Positions 20,659 to 31,153 of a DNA stretch of 64,000 nt are shown here, piece after piece; position 1 is the first letter of the stretch, and every line of letters begins with the position of its first letter. This DNA is from Oscheius sp. JU75 (Eukaryota; Nematoda; Chromadorea; Rhabditida; Rhabditidae): assembly GCA_037178855.1 (NCBI GenBank), contig JASJZC010000001.1, forward strand, positions 8,804,001 through 8,868,000, given 5' to 3'. The notes under the pieces were generated by a model. That model was given only the letters and a program-made list of their open reading frames with translations, was not told where the DNA came from and made no database searches. Position numbers and translations under genes: made by a program.

Positions 20659-21186
20659 TTAATAGAGACGAATAAGAAGAATGGACTCATACCTCCCATT
20701 CTTGCCAAGGGAGACATCATGCTCATCGGAGACATGCCTCCCATTCCAAGGGGGGGACATGCTGATTGGAGACATGCCCATTGACAGAGGAGACATGGAG
20801 AGAGGAGACATCATTCCTGGATACATTCCTCCCATTCCCATGGATCCGGGGAAGCCTCCCATTCCGGAGGAAAGAGAGCCGGGGAATCCTCCCATCATTC
20901 CTGGGAACATTCCACTCATTGGGTTGTAGAGAGAAGACATGCCAGGGTACATGGATCCCATCAGACCAGTGTAGCCAGGTGTTCCCATCCCGGTCATTCC
21001 AAGACCAGGGTAGCCTCCCATTCCGAGTCCAGATGTTCCCAGACCTGGATATCCAGTCATTCCCATACCAGCAAGGCCGGTCGGGGGCATGATTGGCACT
21101 GAAGAGGAGTCTGATTGGGGAAATACAGTCAACTCACTAGCAGAGACGGTCTGGAGAGCGAGGAGAAGGCTGATGAGACGGAACAT
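20659..21186 (-). CDS. Secreted Met-rich Pro-Gly repeat protein, 3' frame shifted
   Basis: Exon 1 is 21186-21138 (signal peptide MFRLISLLLALQTVSA). The intron is 21137-21099 and exon 2 runs from 21098. It is almost identical to the genes at 23465 and 34564 for the first about 140 residues. At a run of seven G (20750-20756) the frame shifts, so the copy ends in GYESILLIRLY instead of more MSPM repeats; the MGGMSPMSMMSPL reading continues in the neighbouring frame. Together with the plus-strand copy at 23465 it forms an inverted repeat of roughly 500 bp. A TATA-like element is near 21228. Confidence 0.7.
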   Translation of the reverse strand: MFRLISLLLALQTVSASELTVFPQSDSSSVPIMPPTGLAGMGMTGYPGLGTSGLGMGGYPGLGMTGMGTPGYTGLMGSMYPGMSSLYNPMSGMFPGMMGGFPGSLSSGMGGFPGSMGMGGMYPGMMSPLSMSPLSMGMSPISMSPPWNGRHVSDEHDVSLGKNGRYESILLIRLY

Positions 21187-22309
21187 TGCAGGAATGGTTG
21201 CTCTTCCAACCTTCTGTTTGTCTTTTATAGCCAGGGAAATGTTTTGCAGCCATGTTTTTGTGAATTACAGCGTTCAGCTTTCAGAAAAACCAGAGGTAGA
21301 GCTTGTCCACTGTTTTTGGAACATCTGCAGCTGTATCTACATGTTTTGCATCTCAAAACAGAGGAGGTACGGTGATCAAGGATCGGATATTTTTAGAAAT
21401 CGATAGCCTTAGAGACAGGTTAACAGAAAAATGAGCGTTCTTTTCACAGTTGAACGTCTTCACTTACTCGGCTCTGAGCTGCAAGGACCAGTTGACTTTA
21501 CTTCAAAATGGACTCTCTCTCTGTCTGACGCAACTGAAGAAGAACAGATAGGAGAGCCTTTTGGATGCATATACGCCTTAACTCTTTATCAAGAAGAATC
21601 AGGTCGAACTGCGCACGTTTGCATAGAGTCAGCTCAAGCTGAGACGAGATTGCACGCCAGCCGATTCTCGTGACCGGTATGTGACTTATAGGAAAGAATC
21701 ACGTTTAATAGTACCGAGATAAAGTGGTATGGAACCTTTTCCAAAAGCAGCATTTTTCTCAAAGATCACTCACGAAGCTATTCCGTTAGACTCGTTCTAC
21801 AACGATCATAGTCGCAGGTACGATTACAACAAGCTTGAAAGCTGATTTGGATGGGCGCGCCTAACCATATAAGGAATCGACCGAGAGGAGATGGTATGGA
21901 GGGTGACAATGGCGACGGAGCCCAAGCCAAAAATAAAATAACTCTTTTCGCGTCGAAAAGTATTTTGCCAGCGTTGTAATGTTTAGCAAAACTAGTTTTT
22001 GACAAGGGCTACAACTATGTAAAACATCAAAACGTTGAGAAACCATGTTTTTGACTTAGCATTGACAACGGCAGCAGCGCCGCTTCTCCAGCCTAAGTCC
22101 CCAAGTAGGGAAGAGATGCTATTTTTGACTCCTCTTTCAACTAACTTTCTGTTAATCTATGTCCTTTGCTTTAATAATAAAGTTCCGATTGAATCGATGT
22201 TATCAACTAGCTTTTTCCTTTATTGAGCGAATCTTCACCCGAGGACGATGCCTTGCAGAAATTCTACTGGAAAATCACCAGAATAGCGTAGGTCCTTCAC
22301 CATTACAAC
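21187..22309. other. Spacer between inverted Pro-Gly copies; no firm gene
   Basis: The first about 75 bp are the promoter arm shared with 23398-23464. A single frame at 21431-21673 (starting MSVLFTVERLHLLGSELQG) looks moderately coding but has no recognised family or exon partner. Confidence 0.4.
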
Positions 22310-22618
22310 GTGATGACATTCGTCCTCGGGGTAGTCCTGTTCATTATCGTCGCTGTCCAGGCCGGGCAAAGAGTGTGTTTTCTTCTGAACAGAAGACATC
22401 GAAACCAGAATAAAAAGAAGGAAGAGCCGCTGAAGGTGATCACCGTTCAGAGGAGTCCAAGAGAGGACAAACTTGGACAGTCAGTCAAGAGAATGCCCGG
22501 CAGGGCGGAAGAGAAGAGTCAATGGGAACTGTCTCTCCTCCAAAATGAAGAAAATAAACATCGATTTCAAAGCATTGCAAAGACAGAAGACTCCCTTGGT
22601 CACCTTCCAGGACCCTAA
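22310..22618 (+). CDS. Small signal-anchor, Lys/Arg-rich protein (uncertain)
   Basis: The frame begins MMTFVLGVVLFIIVAVQAGQ (a hydrophobic leader or signal anchor) and continues with a strongly basic stretch (NRRHRNQNKKKEEPL). It lies just upstream of the repeated Lys/Arg-rich block at 22741 and may have been its original 5' part. No family recognised. Confidence 0.35.
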   Translation: MMTFVLGVVLFIIVAVQAGQRVCFLLNRRHRNQNKKKEEPLKVITVQRSPREDKLGQSVKRMPGRAEEKSQWELSLLQNEENKHRFQSIAKTEDSLGHLPGP

Positions 22619-22740
22619 CGTAGACTCCCTACTGAAACACCTTGTTTGATGCTCAGTGCCACCTGGTATGCCTATCGAGTCGAGCCTGACGGTCAGAAAC
22701 AGTCAAGAGTCTATAAGACGAATCCATAGGGTGGAACACT

Positions 22741-23256
22741 AAGGGAGAGCTCCTCATTTGGAGGTGATCAGGACCCGACTGCAAGACTGGAAAGGAACTG
22801 TCCTACCTCTGGACAGCTCGAATTTGACCAAAGACCGGGAATCAAGGAACAATCAGGAACCGTCATACAGAGAGGATAGAAGACCCAGAATCTATCTGAA
22901 GGGCTCGAGGGAACAGAGAATAGTTATGAGAAGGCTACGGAGCCAAAGAATCTTCCCGAGGATCTATCTGAAGGGCTCGAGGGAAGTCGAAAATTTCCCC
23001 TGAGAGCCAGAAACTGGAGTGTAAGAGACCCCAATGCAGCAAAGAAAAGGACAGTGAAGAATACCTGAAGATGGTCAAGAAGCCCAATGCGGCACTTGCA
23101 CTTAAGTACAAGATGACCTGGAGCTATCGATACTGCCATCGGACACAAAGATTTCAGAAACTGGCCGTCACATCGGAATCACGCCTCCAAAAAGACAATC
23201 TGCCCTGTGCCCCTCGATCAAAAAGGAGCCAAAGAAGATCAATTTTTTATATATAA
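22741..23256 (+). pseudogene. Lys/Arg-rich ORF, copy 1 (frame broken)
   Basis: Homologous to the intact frame at 33954-34355. It has the MEVIRTRLQDW start and an extra repeated block (RIYLKGSRE twice), then a frame change near 23000, after which KKPNAALALKYKMTWSYRYC continues to the end at 23256. The protein is basic, with no recognised domain. The right part lies inside the 1.7-kb duplication. Confidence 0.5.
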
Positions 23257-24696
23257 TTATTTCGGAAATACTTTGTTATTGCTTTTCATGAACTTTGGGC
23301 ATGTTAGCAGATGAACAGGTGCGATCCCTGTTTCAGGCTCAAACAAAACAAGGACAAGCTCTCTAGCTAGTTTTTCGGTGACCTGATCACTCATAACATG
23401 GCTGCAAAACATTTCCCTGGCTATAAAAGACAAACAGAAGGTTGGAAGAGCAACCATTCCTGCAATGTTCCGTCTCATCAGCCTTCTCCTCGCTCTCCAG
23501 ACCGTCTCTGCTAGTGAGTTGACTGTATTTCCCCAATCAGACTCCTCTTCAGTGCCAATCATGCCCCCGACCGGCCTTGCTGGTATGGGAATGACTGGAT
23601 ATCCAGGTCTGGGAACATCTGGACTCGGAATGGGAGGCTACCCTGGTCTTGGAATGACCGGGATGGGAACACCTGGCTACACTGGTCTGATGGGATCCAT
23701 GTACCCTGGCATGTCTTCTCTCTACAACCCAATGAGTGGAATGTTCCCAGGAATGATGGGAGGATTCCCCGGCTCTCTTTCCTCCGGAATGGGAGGCTTC
23801 CCCGGATCCATGGGAATGGGAGGAATGTATCCAGGAATGATGTCTCCTCTCTCCATGTCTCCTCTGTCAATGGGCATGTCTCCAATGAGCACGCCGCTCG
23901 CTATGTCTCCGCTCGGAATGGGAACCATGTCCCCTCTCTCAATGGTTGGTATGTACCCTGGCATGATGACACCGCCATTGGCTACCTTCTAAGCATTGTG
24001 ATGCTCTAATAACTATTAAACGCTTCGTACTATGCGCAATCTTATACACCAGGACAATCAAACCCCTGATAGAAAAAGAGACTTACCTTGAGGTCTTCAT
24101 AGATGTAAAACAGCTGTCTTTTTATGCTTTATGTTACCACTCAATTGCAATGAAAATGTTGGCTGTAAGGTTAGCTTTCTGTCCGACTACTTGATCGGTT
24201 TGAGTGCCAGCATCGGCAGAGTCTTTCCTGTGCTCATCGAATCCAGACGCGAACACAGTGGTAGATGCAGCTGTAGTCGTCTTGGCAGACATCTGGCGAG
24301 GGTTAACGAGTCTCGGCCTCATTTTCGGGTGCTTGGCCAGACTTCCATCCGAACTGCAGCAGCATCTCGTCATTCGATCTCCGTTGCTCTTGAAGACACT
24401 TTGACAGGTGCTACACCAGGCCGCGTCCACGTCTTCGGCTAGTAGACAGCCGTACTAGTAGACTGTCCTCTTTGCAATGATGCCCAGATTGGCGAAGCAC
24501 TTGATGGCTGTCTTCTCGTCGTGACAGGACTGAACAGGTTAAGACTAACACCTCGGATCCAATTGCTCCAGGAACTGAACTTGCAATGACCTGTCGAACC
24601 CCGTAACTCGGAACTTCCTGATGGAGTCACTCGCTGCTTGCTGCTCCTCGAGGACGACCGTCACGAAGTAAACTGGTTCCTTTGCTACTCGTCATC
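22999..24696. repeat. 1.7-kb segmental duplication, copy 1 (copy 2 at 34098-35795)
   Basis: Every landmark I compared keeps exactly the same offset of 11,099 bp, for example the ATGs at 23465/34564 and the stops at 23992/35091, so there is no net indel. Only an occasional substitution was seen (23020 region: GAGTGT against GAGCGT). The block carries the end of the Lys/Arg-rich frame, a whole Pro-Gly gene and the 3' part of a minus-strand gene. Confidence 0.92.
23465..23992 (+). CDS. Secreted Met-rich Pro-Gly repeat protein
   Basis: Exon 1 is 23465-23513 (signal peptide MFRLISLLLALQTVSA). The intron is 23514-23552 (39 nt) and exon 2 is 23553-23992. Mature repeats are GYPGLGT, GMGGYPGLGMTGM, MYPGMSSLYNPM, GMMGGFPGSL and MSPLSMSPM, ending TPPLATF. 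The intron is a multiple of three and contains no stop in frame, so unspliced RNA would encode 13 extra residues (ELTVFPQSDSSSV). TATA (CTATAAAAG, about 23421) lies some 40 nt upstream. It is identical in position and sequence to the gene at 34564. Confidence 0.82.
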   Translation: MFRLISLLLALQTVSASELTVFPQSDSSSVPIMPPTGLAGMGMTGYPGLGTSGLGMGGYPGLGMTGMGTPGYTGLMGSMYPGMSSLYNPMSGMFPGMMGGFPGSLSSGMGGFPGSMGMGGMYPGMMSPLSMSPLSMGMSPMSTPLAMSPLGMGTMSPLSMVGMYPGMMTPPLATF

Positions 24697-24786
24697 ACGT
24701 TACTTACCCAGCTTAAGACACTCTGCCTCTCCGTCTCTCTGCCTGCTACTGTCTACCAAGGCGTTTTGATTACCAGGAACCCCCCA
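24130..24786 (-). CDS. Unrecognised minus-strand gene, 3' part
   Basis: Exons visible on the minus strand: 24786-24708 (WGVPGNQNALVDSSRQRDGE), 24672-24552 (YFVTVVLEEQQAASDSIRKF), then a block around 24529-24460 (one frame reads CHDEKTAIKCFANLGI) and 24430-24134 (AAWCSTCQSVFKSNGDRM, then a Ser/Thr-rich tail). The first two join in phase (donor GTAAGT). Later junctions are ambiguous, and a stop interrupts the most protein-like reading. The Cys/His residues suggest a zinc-binding module but no family is recognised. The 5' exon is absent from the second copy (35233-35795), so this locus is the more complete one. Confidence 0.4.
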
Positions 24787-24957
24787 CTGCAAAGAACAGT
24801 TGCCAGCGATGAAACTACAACTACTCTGTAGCCAGTTCAACTTTTCGGCATGCTCTCACACAAGCTCTGACTCAGAGACTAGCATTATAAAGAGCTCCAG
24901 TGTAACTGATAAGAGAGTCCACTCTACCATTCCTTTTTGCTCCTGTTGATCCCGGAC

Positions 24958-27659
24958 ATGCAACTTTTCATCCTTCTCGCTGCTACTTTATGGGTTGTTT
25001 TTGCTCAGAGCGGTGAGATGTTTCCTTCTAATACCTAAACTAAACCCCAAGGTTTCAACTGTAGTTCGAACCCGGTCCTTGTCCAAACAGGCACCTGTTA
25101 CCGACAGACGTACACTCTAGCTGGAAATGGAACCAACTGCACTAATCAGGTTTGATTTGTAGCCGCTTCTGGGGTCAGCCTATTTTTAGTTCACTTGGGA
25201 CAATAGTAGCTATCCTTATTTCATTTTGGAGATGTTGGATGGAGGAGCTGGTGACGCTATGTCTGTGGCCTGGGGGCAGAACAGTACAAGGTAAGGGCAG
25301 GTGGCAAACTCTCCCACAGTTATTTTCGTTGCAATAACTCTCCTTTGCAGCCTTGACTCTTCTGGTCGACTCTCTATACAACAGCTCCTTGTCTCTGTTC
25401 AACCCAGTCTAACTATTTCTATAACTACCGCAGCCAGTTCGACTCTAAAAGGAGCCTATAGTCTCTGTGCAAGGATTACAGGAACCGAGCTTGAAAGAAC
25501 TAACGTCATGATTAGTTATGGCTCACAGGGTACAGTCATCCAGAAGTTCACTCCGACCAACGGACTAACAAATTGGCGGGCTCCTCATATGTGGCAGTTT
25601 ACTGGACAGAATCAGGTATTGAGCCAGCTCAAGGAGAAAGAAAGATTTAGATTGCTCTGATTGCTGCTGCCTATGAAACCCCTACCTTCTGCAATGGTTG
25701 TCTCGAGAATATCTACTTTTACGAGGGCATAGAAGCCAATGCTGTTTTCGTGGGAACGTGAGTACTGATGTCTCTCTCCCTGAAAATATAGAACTTTAGG
25801 GGAACGACAATCTCGAACAGACTTTACGTCTCCCAAAACAACACAGTTACCGTAATTTTGGTCGACGACGGGGATCGTTCCGACTACATGGCTGTGGCAA
25901 TCAATGAGTATCAAAGTAGGTACTGCGTGTTTGGACCATGGCTATAGGAAAACAGCGGACGCCAGGTGGTACGGGTGCGGCAAATAAAACGCCAGCCAAA
26001 AGAAGGGGTCTGTTTTCCGCTTCATGGATTGACTTTCCAGTTAACTGATGTTCTGCAAAATTTGAGTTGTGTGCTACTTGACAGAATATGGTTGGTATTT
26101 CGGATCTATCCTGTCCGCAGGAGACAAGAAACAGGCAACGGTCAAGGGTTCAAGGGGGGGGGGGGGGCGATGATCTGAACAACGACAAGGAGACTAGGTC
26201 CACACTACCTCGAGGAGGTGAAACGGAATGAGACACCCGGTCTGAATTTCCTCTCTCCACTGGAGTCAACTGCCCCAAAACCTTAGGTCCCAATGGCCTT
26301 AACCAGCAACAAAGAGTAACAGGCTCCTTTATTGCTCCAACAAAGACTTCCGCACGGGCTGAGGACGGGGGCGGGGCACAGAGTCGCGTTGGGCTGGAAA
26401 ATATAGTTTTGAGGTTGAAAGTTGGTTTTCAGACTACGAAGACTGCTCAACCAAACAAGCATTTTTCTTTTCTTCTTCAGCAACCTCTTTTCCCGCCATT
26501 TCTGTTCAAGACCAGGCTTGCGTAACTGTATTCAATCAATGCGATGAGAAAGCAGTTTGTGACATGCCCCTACTGACAAATGCAACCTACACGGTAACAC
26601 AACTTGCTTCACTAGATCACCCGCAACTTCAGGGTGACCCGGATTACTCCAGTTTCATTGCATATGCTGGACTTGCAGCACCTGATGCTTTCTTTCAATC
26701 GGTGATCGACAAGACCGGCATTGCTTACTTGTCTAGCCCGAATCTGCGACTGTACCAGCTCCCTCAACAGCTCCAGGGCAATGTTAGAACATTTCAGCTG
26801 TACAACAACACTGGGAGCTTTTCGCTGGGTCAAGGTGAGGCAAACGTAGAAAGTCTTATGTGTATTGGCTAGTCAAGAGTTGGTGCGCAGTCGGGTTCTT
26901 TTTGGGGAATTTCCTTACACCCCTAATAGACTATCCACTGCAGGTTTCTATAAAGCATTCACCTACCGACGAGGATCCTTGTCCAGTAATCAGTATCCAT
27001 TCTACTCTTCCGAACAGCAGCGAGGAAATCATATCACCTTCGATACGGCTCTCTATGACTACCAAATCAATATTACTATCATGGCCTGTGACAGTATGAA
27101 CTCGTCGATAGTCATTACAACTCCTCAGCAAGTGTTCACCTAGTATGTTTTCTGTTCTTTCGTTTCTCACTGCAGGACCCCCTTGTTACTTACTGTACGC
27201 ATTTTGAATCGGCGCGACAAGTAGCATGTTTTGATTATTCAAAACCATTGGCATGCTCGCATAACAATGGGTGCCACTGTGGCCAATTTTAAAGGACAAA
27301 TACTGTCTAATTACTATATAAACTTTTTCAGTTCAAGTATCACAAAAGACTTTGTGGGAGCCGTGATCCAGGTTAATGTGACAGCCAATTCAACCTGTGA
27401 AATTGAAGTATTTGGCAATAACAATGCGTCATACGGGACACAATTCTGGTTCGATATTACCGCTCAAGATGGGGTGGTGAGAACGACGACAACTACAACT
27501 ACGACCACGAGTACCCTTACGACAACGACAGCTGCTCTAACTACACCGGCCTATACTACGAGAACCACTTCTCCGAGTTCGACTACTCCAAAGGGTGCAC
27601 TGCCTGTTAGTATACTTCAATCCTTAGTGGTGCTTATTGTTTCACTACTGTTTGCATAA
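24958..27659 (+). CDS. Secreted, probably GPI-anchored surface protein of unknown family
   Basis: Nine exons whose phases all agree: 24958-25012, 25052-25149, 25190-25290, 25351-25615, 25651-25757, 25800-25915, 26481-26834, 26944-27142 and 27332-27659. Signal peptide MQLFILLAATLWVVFAQ. The ectodomain, with many N-x-S/T sites (NGTNC, NNTVT, NVTANSTC), seems to hold two related halves: CYRQTYTLAGNGTNC with FTWDNSSYPYFILEM, and ACVTVFNQCDEKAVC with LLTNATYTVTQLASLD. Near the end is a Thr-rich stalk (TTTTTTTTTSTLTTTT), then a terminal hydrophobic segment, SILQSLVVLIVSLLFA, with no following charge, as in GPI-anchored proteins. Intron 6 contains a long G run near 26155. No homologous family recognised. 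Likely an extracellular surface or mucosal protein. Confidence 0.7.
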
Positions 27660-27660
27660 A

Positions 27661-28007
27661 ATGAAGCCAAGTGCTTTCCCGTATCATCTCGACTACTTGT
27701 TGCTCGTCGTTTCTTTCATTTCTGGAGAGACGGAGAGTCTCTCTCGGACTTTTCACAAACACCACATTTGGAACGATCCCTCTGCTCGATACAGTAGTTT
27801 TTCGAGTGAATCTTCCCGAGATTCCGATAAGTCGAAAATTTCCCCTGAGAGCCAGAAACTGGAGCGTAAGAGACCCCAATGCAGCAAAGAAAAGGACAGT
27901 GAAGAATACCTGAAGATGGTCAAGAAGCCCAATGCGGCACTTGCACTTAAGTACAAGATGACCTGGAGTTATCGATACTGCCATCGGACACAAAGATTTC
28001 AGAACTG
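27661..28007 (+). CDS. Lys/Arg-rich ORF, copy 3 with a different N-terminus
   Basis: This frame starts MKPSAFPYHLDYLLLVVSF (leader-like) two bases after the stop of the previous gene. It then joins the shared block SPESQKLERKRPQCSKEKD and KKPNAALALKYKMTWSYRYC, ending at HRTQRFQN. Similarity to the copies at 22999 and 34098 continues a short way downstream and then fades. Whether it is expressed is unknown. Confidence 0.4.
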
Positions 28008-28167
28008 ACCTTCACACCGGAATCACGCCTCCAAAAAGACAATCTGCTCTGTGCCCCTCGATCAAAAAGGAGCCAATTTTTAGAAGACTATTTTTTTAAA
28101 TAAAATTACTTCGGAAACACTTTATTGCTTTTTTAAAAGTTTTGTCTCGGCGAGCGATCGAACAATC

Positions 28168-28398
28168 ATGGTTAGCCAAGATCACAGATTTTGTCATTTC
28201 CTTTTGCGAAGAAAAAGTAATCAGAACAACGAGGCAGCAGCTCGTTGCCGAAAATGTCAGAGGGCAGCTCGTGAACGGGCCGAGGAAGAGCTGAGCCTGC
28301 AGAACAAGCGGAATAACGACTTGCGCTGTACAGTCGACCATACGGAAAGTGAAATTGTGCAGCTCAAACAGTGCTGCAAAATAGGCAATGAAATCTGA
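28168..28398 (+). CDS. Orphan bZIP domain
   Basis: A 76-residue frame with a clear bZIP basic region: RRKSNQNNEAAARCRKCQR has the N-x2-A-A-x-x-C/S-R core, preceded and followed by basic residues. A zipper-like helix follows, with hydrophobic residues roughly every seven (EEELSLQNKRNNDL, then VDHTESEIVQLK). No activation domain or other exon was found. A possible acceptor (CGAAG at 28212) suggests the bZIP part may be a captured exon. It sits in the rearranged duplication zone, so it may be a gene fragment. Confidence 0.55.
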   Translation: MVSQDHRFCHFLLRRKSNQNNEAAARCRKCQRAARERAEEELSLQNKRNNDLRCTVDHTESEIVQLKQCCKIGNEI

Positions 28399-28455
28399 TG
28401 GGGTGAAGGAACTCTTCCCGCAATATACAGGGTACAATGTTGTATATTATGGGCT

Positions 28456-28620
28456 TTATAATGATTGATAACCGGCGTCCAATCCAAGCGAATTCGTTAA
28501 CCACTAGGCCACGGAGGACGGCGGACCCCTACCGTCTCAGAAGAATCCGAGCATACTTGGCCGACAAAACAGTGAGCACTTGTCTTGCAATCTAAAGATA
28601 CGGGTTCGATGCCGGCCGAA
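28456..28620. repeat. tRNA-like sequences
   Basis: On the minus strand near 28475-28525 is CCGTGGCCTAGTGGTTAACG, a good internal A box. On the plus strand near 28570-28615 is a B-box-like GGGTTCGATGCC with cloverleaf-like flanks. Neither folds into a clean tRNA, so these look like tRNA-derived repeats. Confidence 0.4.
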
Positions 28621-28844
28621 CGAAATACTTTCATTTTACCTTTTTAAGGTGTTTTCTATAGCGCTGAACTTAACCATGATCTTAGTTTTTCTCTAAAAAG
28701 TTTTCCTGTATCCCTTTTCAGTCCTGTAAGCGTCCTCTTCTAACAAAACCCTTTCTTTGCTATTAGACCCTTGTACTTTGCTTCAACCATCATTTTGTTC
28801 TTAATAGTTTTTCGTTTTTTAGTCCCTGCTTCTTAGACTGTTTA

Positions 28845-29950
28845 AGCGGTTTTTGCGTTCTAGGATAAGGAACGTGCTACTTACTGAATGCGTGTTTTCA
28901 GCTCCAAAATGTGACGGCAATGTGTCTGTCGTCAATTTTTTATCCCCAGGTAGCGTCATTCACATTATCCCCCAATAGTACCATTGGGAAACGTCTTTCT
29001 GATAGACAGATGATTCCGAGGACTATTACTTTCATTAGCATCTACTAGAAGTTTTCGTTTCTTCCTCCTCCTTCTTCTTCTCTTCTTTGGCTGTAGAGAC
29101 TATCTATCTTGCGTTTTTCCCCGTAAAAAAACAACTGTATTCTTTAGCATTGGTCAAATTTAGCAGATTTTGATCTGCTCCACAATGTTGCAGAATTTCG
29201 AAAGTTTCAAAAGTTGCTGAAAATTTATTGGTCACAGTAGCAGACACTAGAAACGATTCTTCTGCATGTCGTGTGACTTCTGGCAACGAGTGGCTACAAA
29301 TCAAAGGCAAACGTTTGAACATTCTAATTGTAAGAGGAATGCTTCCTGCTATTCTAGTGTTTCTCAACGCCTACTGTTGTTTGGAGGAATAGAAACATAA
29401 ATAGAGGATTGGGTATGTTATGGTAGAGGTGTATACGGTTTAGTGCCACCTAGAAGTTTAGAACATAAAGTTCAACAGCACGACCTATATCACATAAAGC
29501 AAGATCTTCTTTTTGAGCGTATTCAAAATCGTGAGGTGCCTTACTGGTGTCTGCCATGACCGCAGTAAAATTACTATTATAGTTGTTGGTCCCTTCTGTC
29601 CGTGTATAAAGTTGGAAAAGAAAACATACGTCGGCCGGCTACAGATCTCCTGCAGAAACCTGGTATGGTTCTGCGCCTCCTTTAACAGCTTGATCAAGGC
29701 TGTTTTTGGGAAGAGCAGCTTCTCCGAAGCGACAGAAGCATTGTATGACTTGAATTGCTTCTGACCGGATCCGTTGAGACACAGGGCGGTGAAAACGTTG
29801 CCCAGATTTCTGATGACATCTCTGGAATTCTGCAACTGAAAAAGAGACAAATAGAGAGTTCTGGATGAATTCGATACCTCCTTTTTGAGCAGACTCTGAA
29901 GCATGACGTAGGGAACATGTTTGGTCTGAAGCTGCGTCAATTGTGTAGGT
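28845..29950. repeat. Second segmental duplication, copy 1 (partner 32480-33937)
   Basis: 28850-29030 matches 32485-32660 closely. 29100-29950 matches 33011-33936 nearly base for base (offset 3911 at first), except for an insertion of about 60 nt at 33637-33697. The spacing between the two matching parts is longer in copy 2. It carries the HUWE1-like fragment. Confidence 0.85.
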
Positions 29951-30222
29951 TCCTGGTAGATGAAGTTGGTCACGAGGAGGAGAGTGTGATGAAAGACAGA
30001 GTCGGAAAAGTACTCCACGTTGCTGATGATATGGATCAAAGCATCCGGGAACGAACCTTCCATGACTGAGACAGAGTTATTGGTAGAGGATGTAACAAAA
30101 ACTTACTGTGACGAACATCTTCTTGAAGCTTATTGACATTTATGACGCGCTTTACAAAGGTCAAGAGTCCTTTGATCAGTTCAACTCGCAACTGGTGACA
30201 TCTCCTCTCGATGAGTGGTGCC
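29485..30222 (-). pseudogene. HUWE1: HUWE1/EEL-1-like E3 ligase fragment, copy 1
   Basis: Exons 30222-30107 (RVELIKGLLTFVKRVINVNK), 30065-29878 (MEGSFPDALIHIISNVEYF, then YQEPTQLTQLQ and VPYVMLQSLLKKE) and 29835-29485 (NLGNVFTALCLNGSGQKQF, then TALIKLLKEAQNHTRF and NFIHGQKGP) join in phase. They match in order the N-terminal DUF908/DUF913 region of HUWE1-type HECT ubiquitin ligases. Only about 220 residues of a protein usually over 3,000 residues are present, with no HECT domain, and the last exon runs into a non-conserved tail. It is therefore a partial duplicate of a gene located elsewhere. Confidence 0.75.
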
Positions 30223-30439
30223 CTGACAACGATGTACTTGCCCTAATTCTCTTCTGTATCCTCAGTCGTGTCGATGACAAATCACAGCGGTGTTTGGTAG
30301 TTCTCGGAAACTCTTGGACCATCAGGGAGGACTGATTGTGCTCTGATCCCGCACCCAAAATCTGTTCTGACGGTAGAAGTTACTGAAGTAGGCTTTTGAT
30401 AAGAAGGATTGTTTCACATAAGATATCAGGAAGACGGCT

Positions 30440-30814
30440 TGAACCAGATACTCCTGCAGAACCGCGAAATGGAATTAGTTGGCCGCCGAAATCTACTTCT
30501 TCGATTCTCATGACACTATTGGGAGCCTCGAACATGTCCTGGAAGTTTGACTGATTTCCTTTCAGTTCATCTGGGACGTCGTAGTAGTGCCGGGTGAGAT
30601 TTTGATTACTTCACCACCTCCGTTGTATTCATAAGGAAACAGTTCCTCCTTTTGAAAGCTTATTCAGACTATTAGTAAAAGTAACGTCCGCTAATCGGAC
30701 TCGATACTTTTCCTTTTGAACTTTGAATTCCATGGGTAATATAGTTTTAAATCGGTAGGACCTATTGCTAGTTTCCCCTGTAATAGAAATAAGAGCTATG
30801 TAGGTAACATCCAT
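30440..30814 (-). mobile_element. Capsid-like (Polinton/Maverick-type?) protein remnant
   Basis: The minus frame from 30814 (MDVTYIALISITGETSNRSY, then VQKEKYRVRLADVTFTNSLN) and, after a one-base shift near 30630, a block with RHYYDVPDELKGNQSN and RIEEVDFGGQLIPF resemble the jelly-roll minor capsid protein of Polinton-type elements (x-V-x-L-A-D/E-V-x-F-T-N-S). This is a motif-level resemblance only. No polymerase or integrase of that class was identified nearby. Confidence 0.3.
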
Positions 30815-31153
30815 TTTGATAAAAACGGGACGAGACCAACGGGTATATGTATATCCGTCAGGTCACACATACTTGAAACTCAAAAATACACTTCTTCTGG
30901 TGATGGTGATGCTTATATCATACTTACTGGCCCTGAACCAACGCAGGTCACGGATCAACAAAGACTCTTCATGGAGAAAGCACGCCATTTCGCTCAACAG
31001 TATGCCACCGCTAAACAGGCCAGTACAAGTTTATTCGACGTGTTAACTTAGGAAATATAGGAACAATTGACGATCAAGCAGCTCATGGTCAGTCGTGATG
31101 TGGTGACATTTGTCATTGGAAGTAGCTAATGTCAAGAATTGACGGTCTCTTCC

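Noticed and set aside
20766-21092. Long frames opposite the Pro-Gly genes (for example the METCPLTEETW frame, repeated at 23559 and 34658)
   Set aside because: They are antisense readings of the repeat exons, without signal, promoter or splice support; repetition only mirrors the sense gene duplication.
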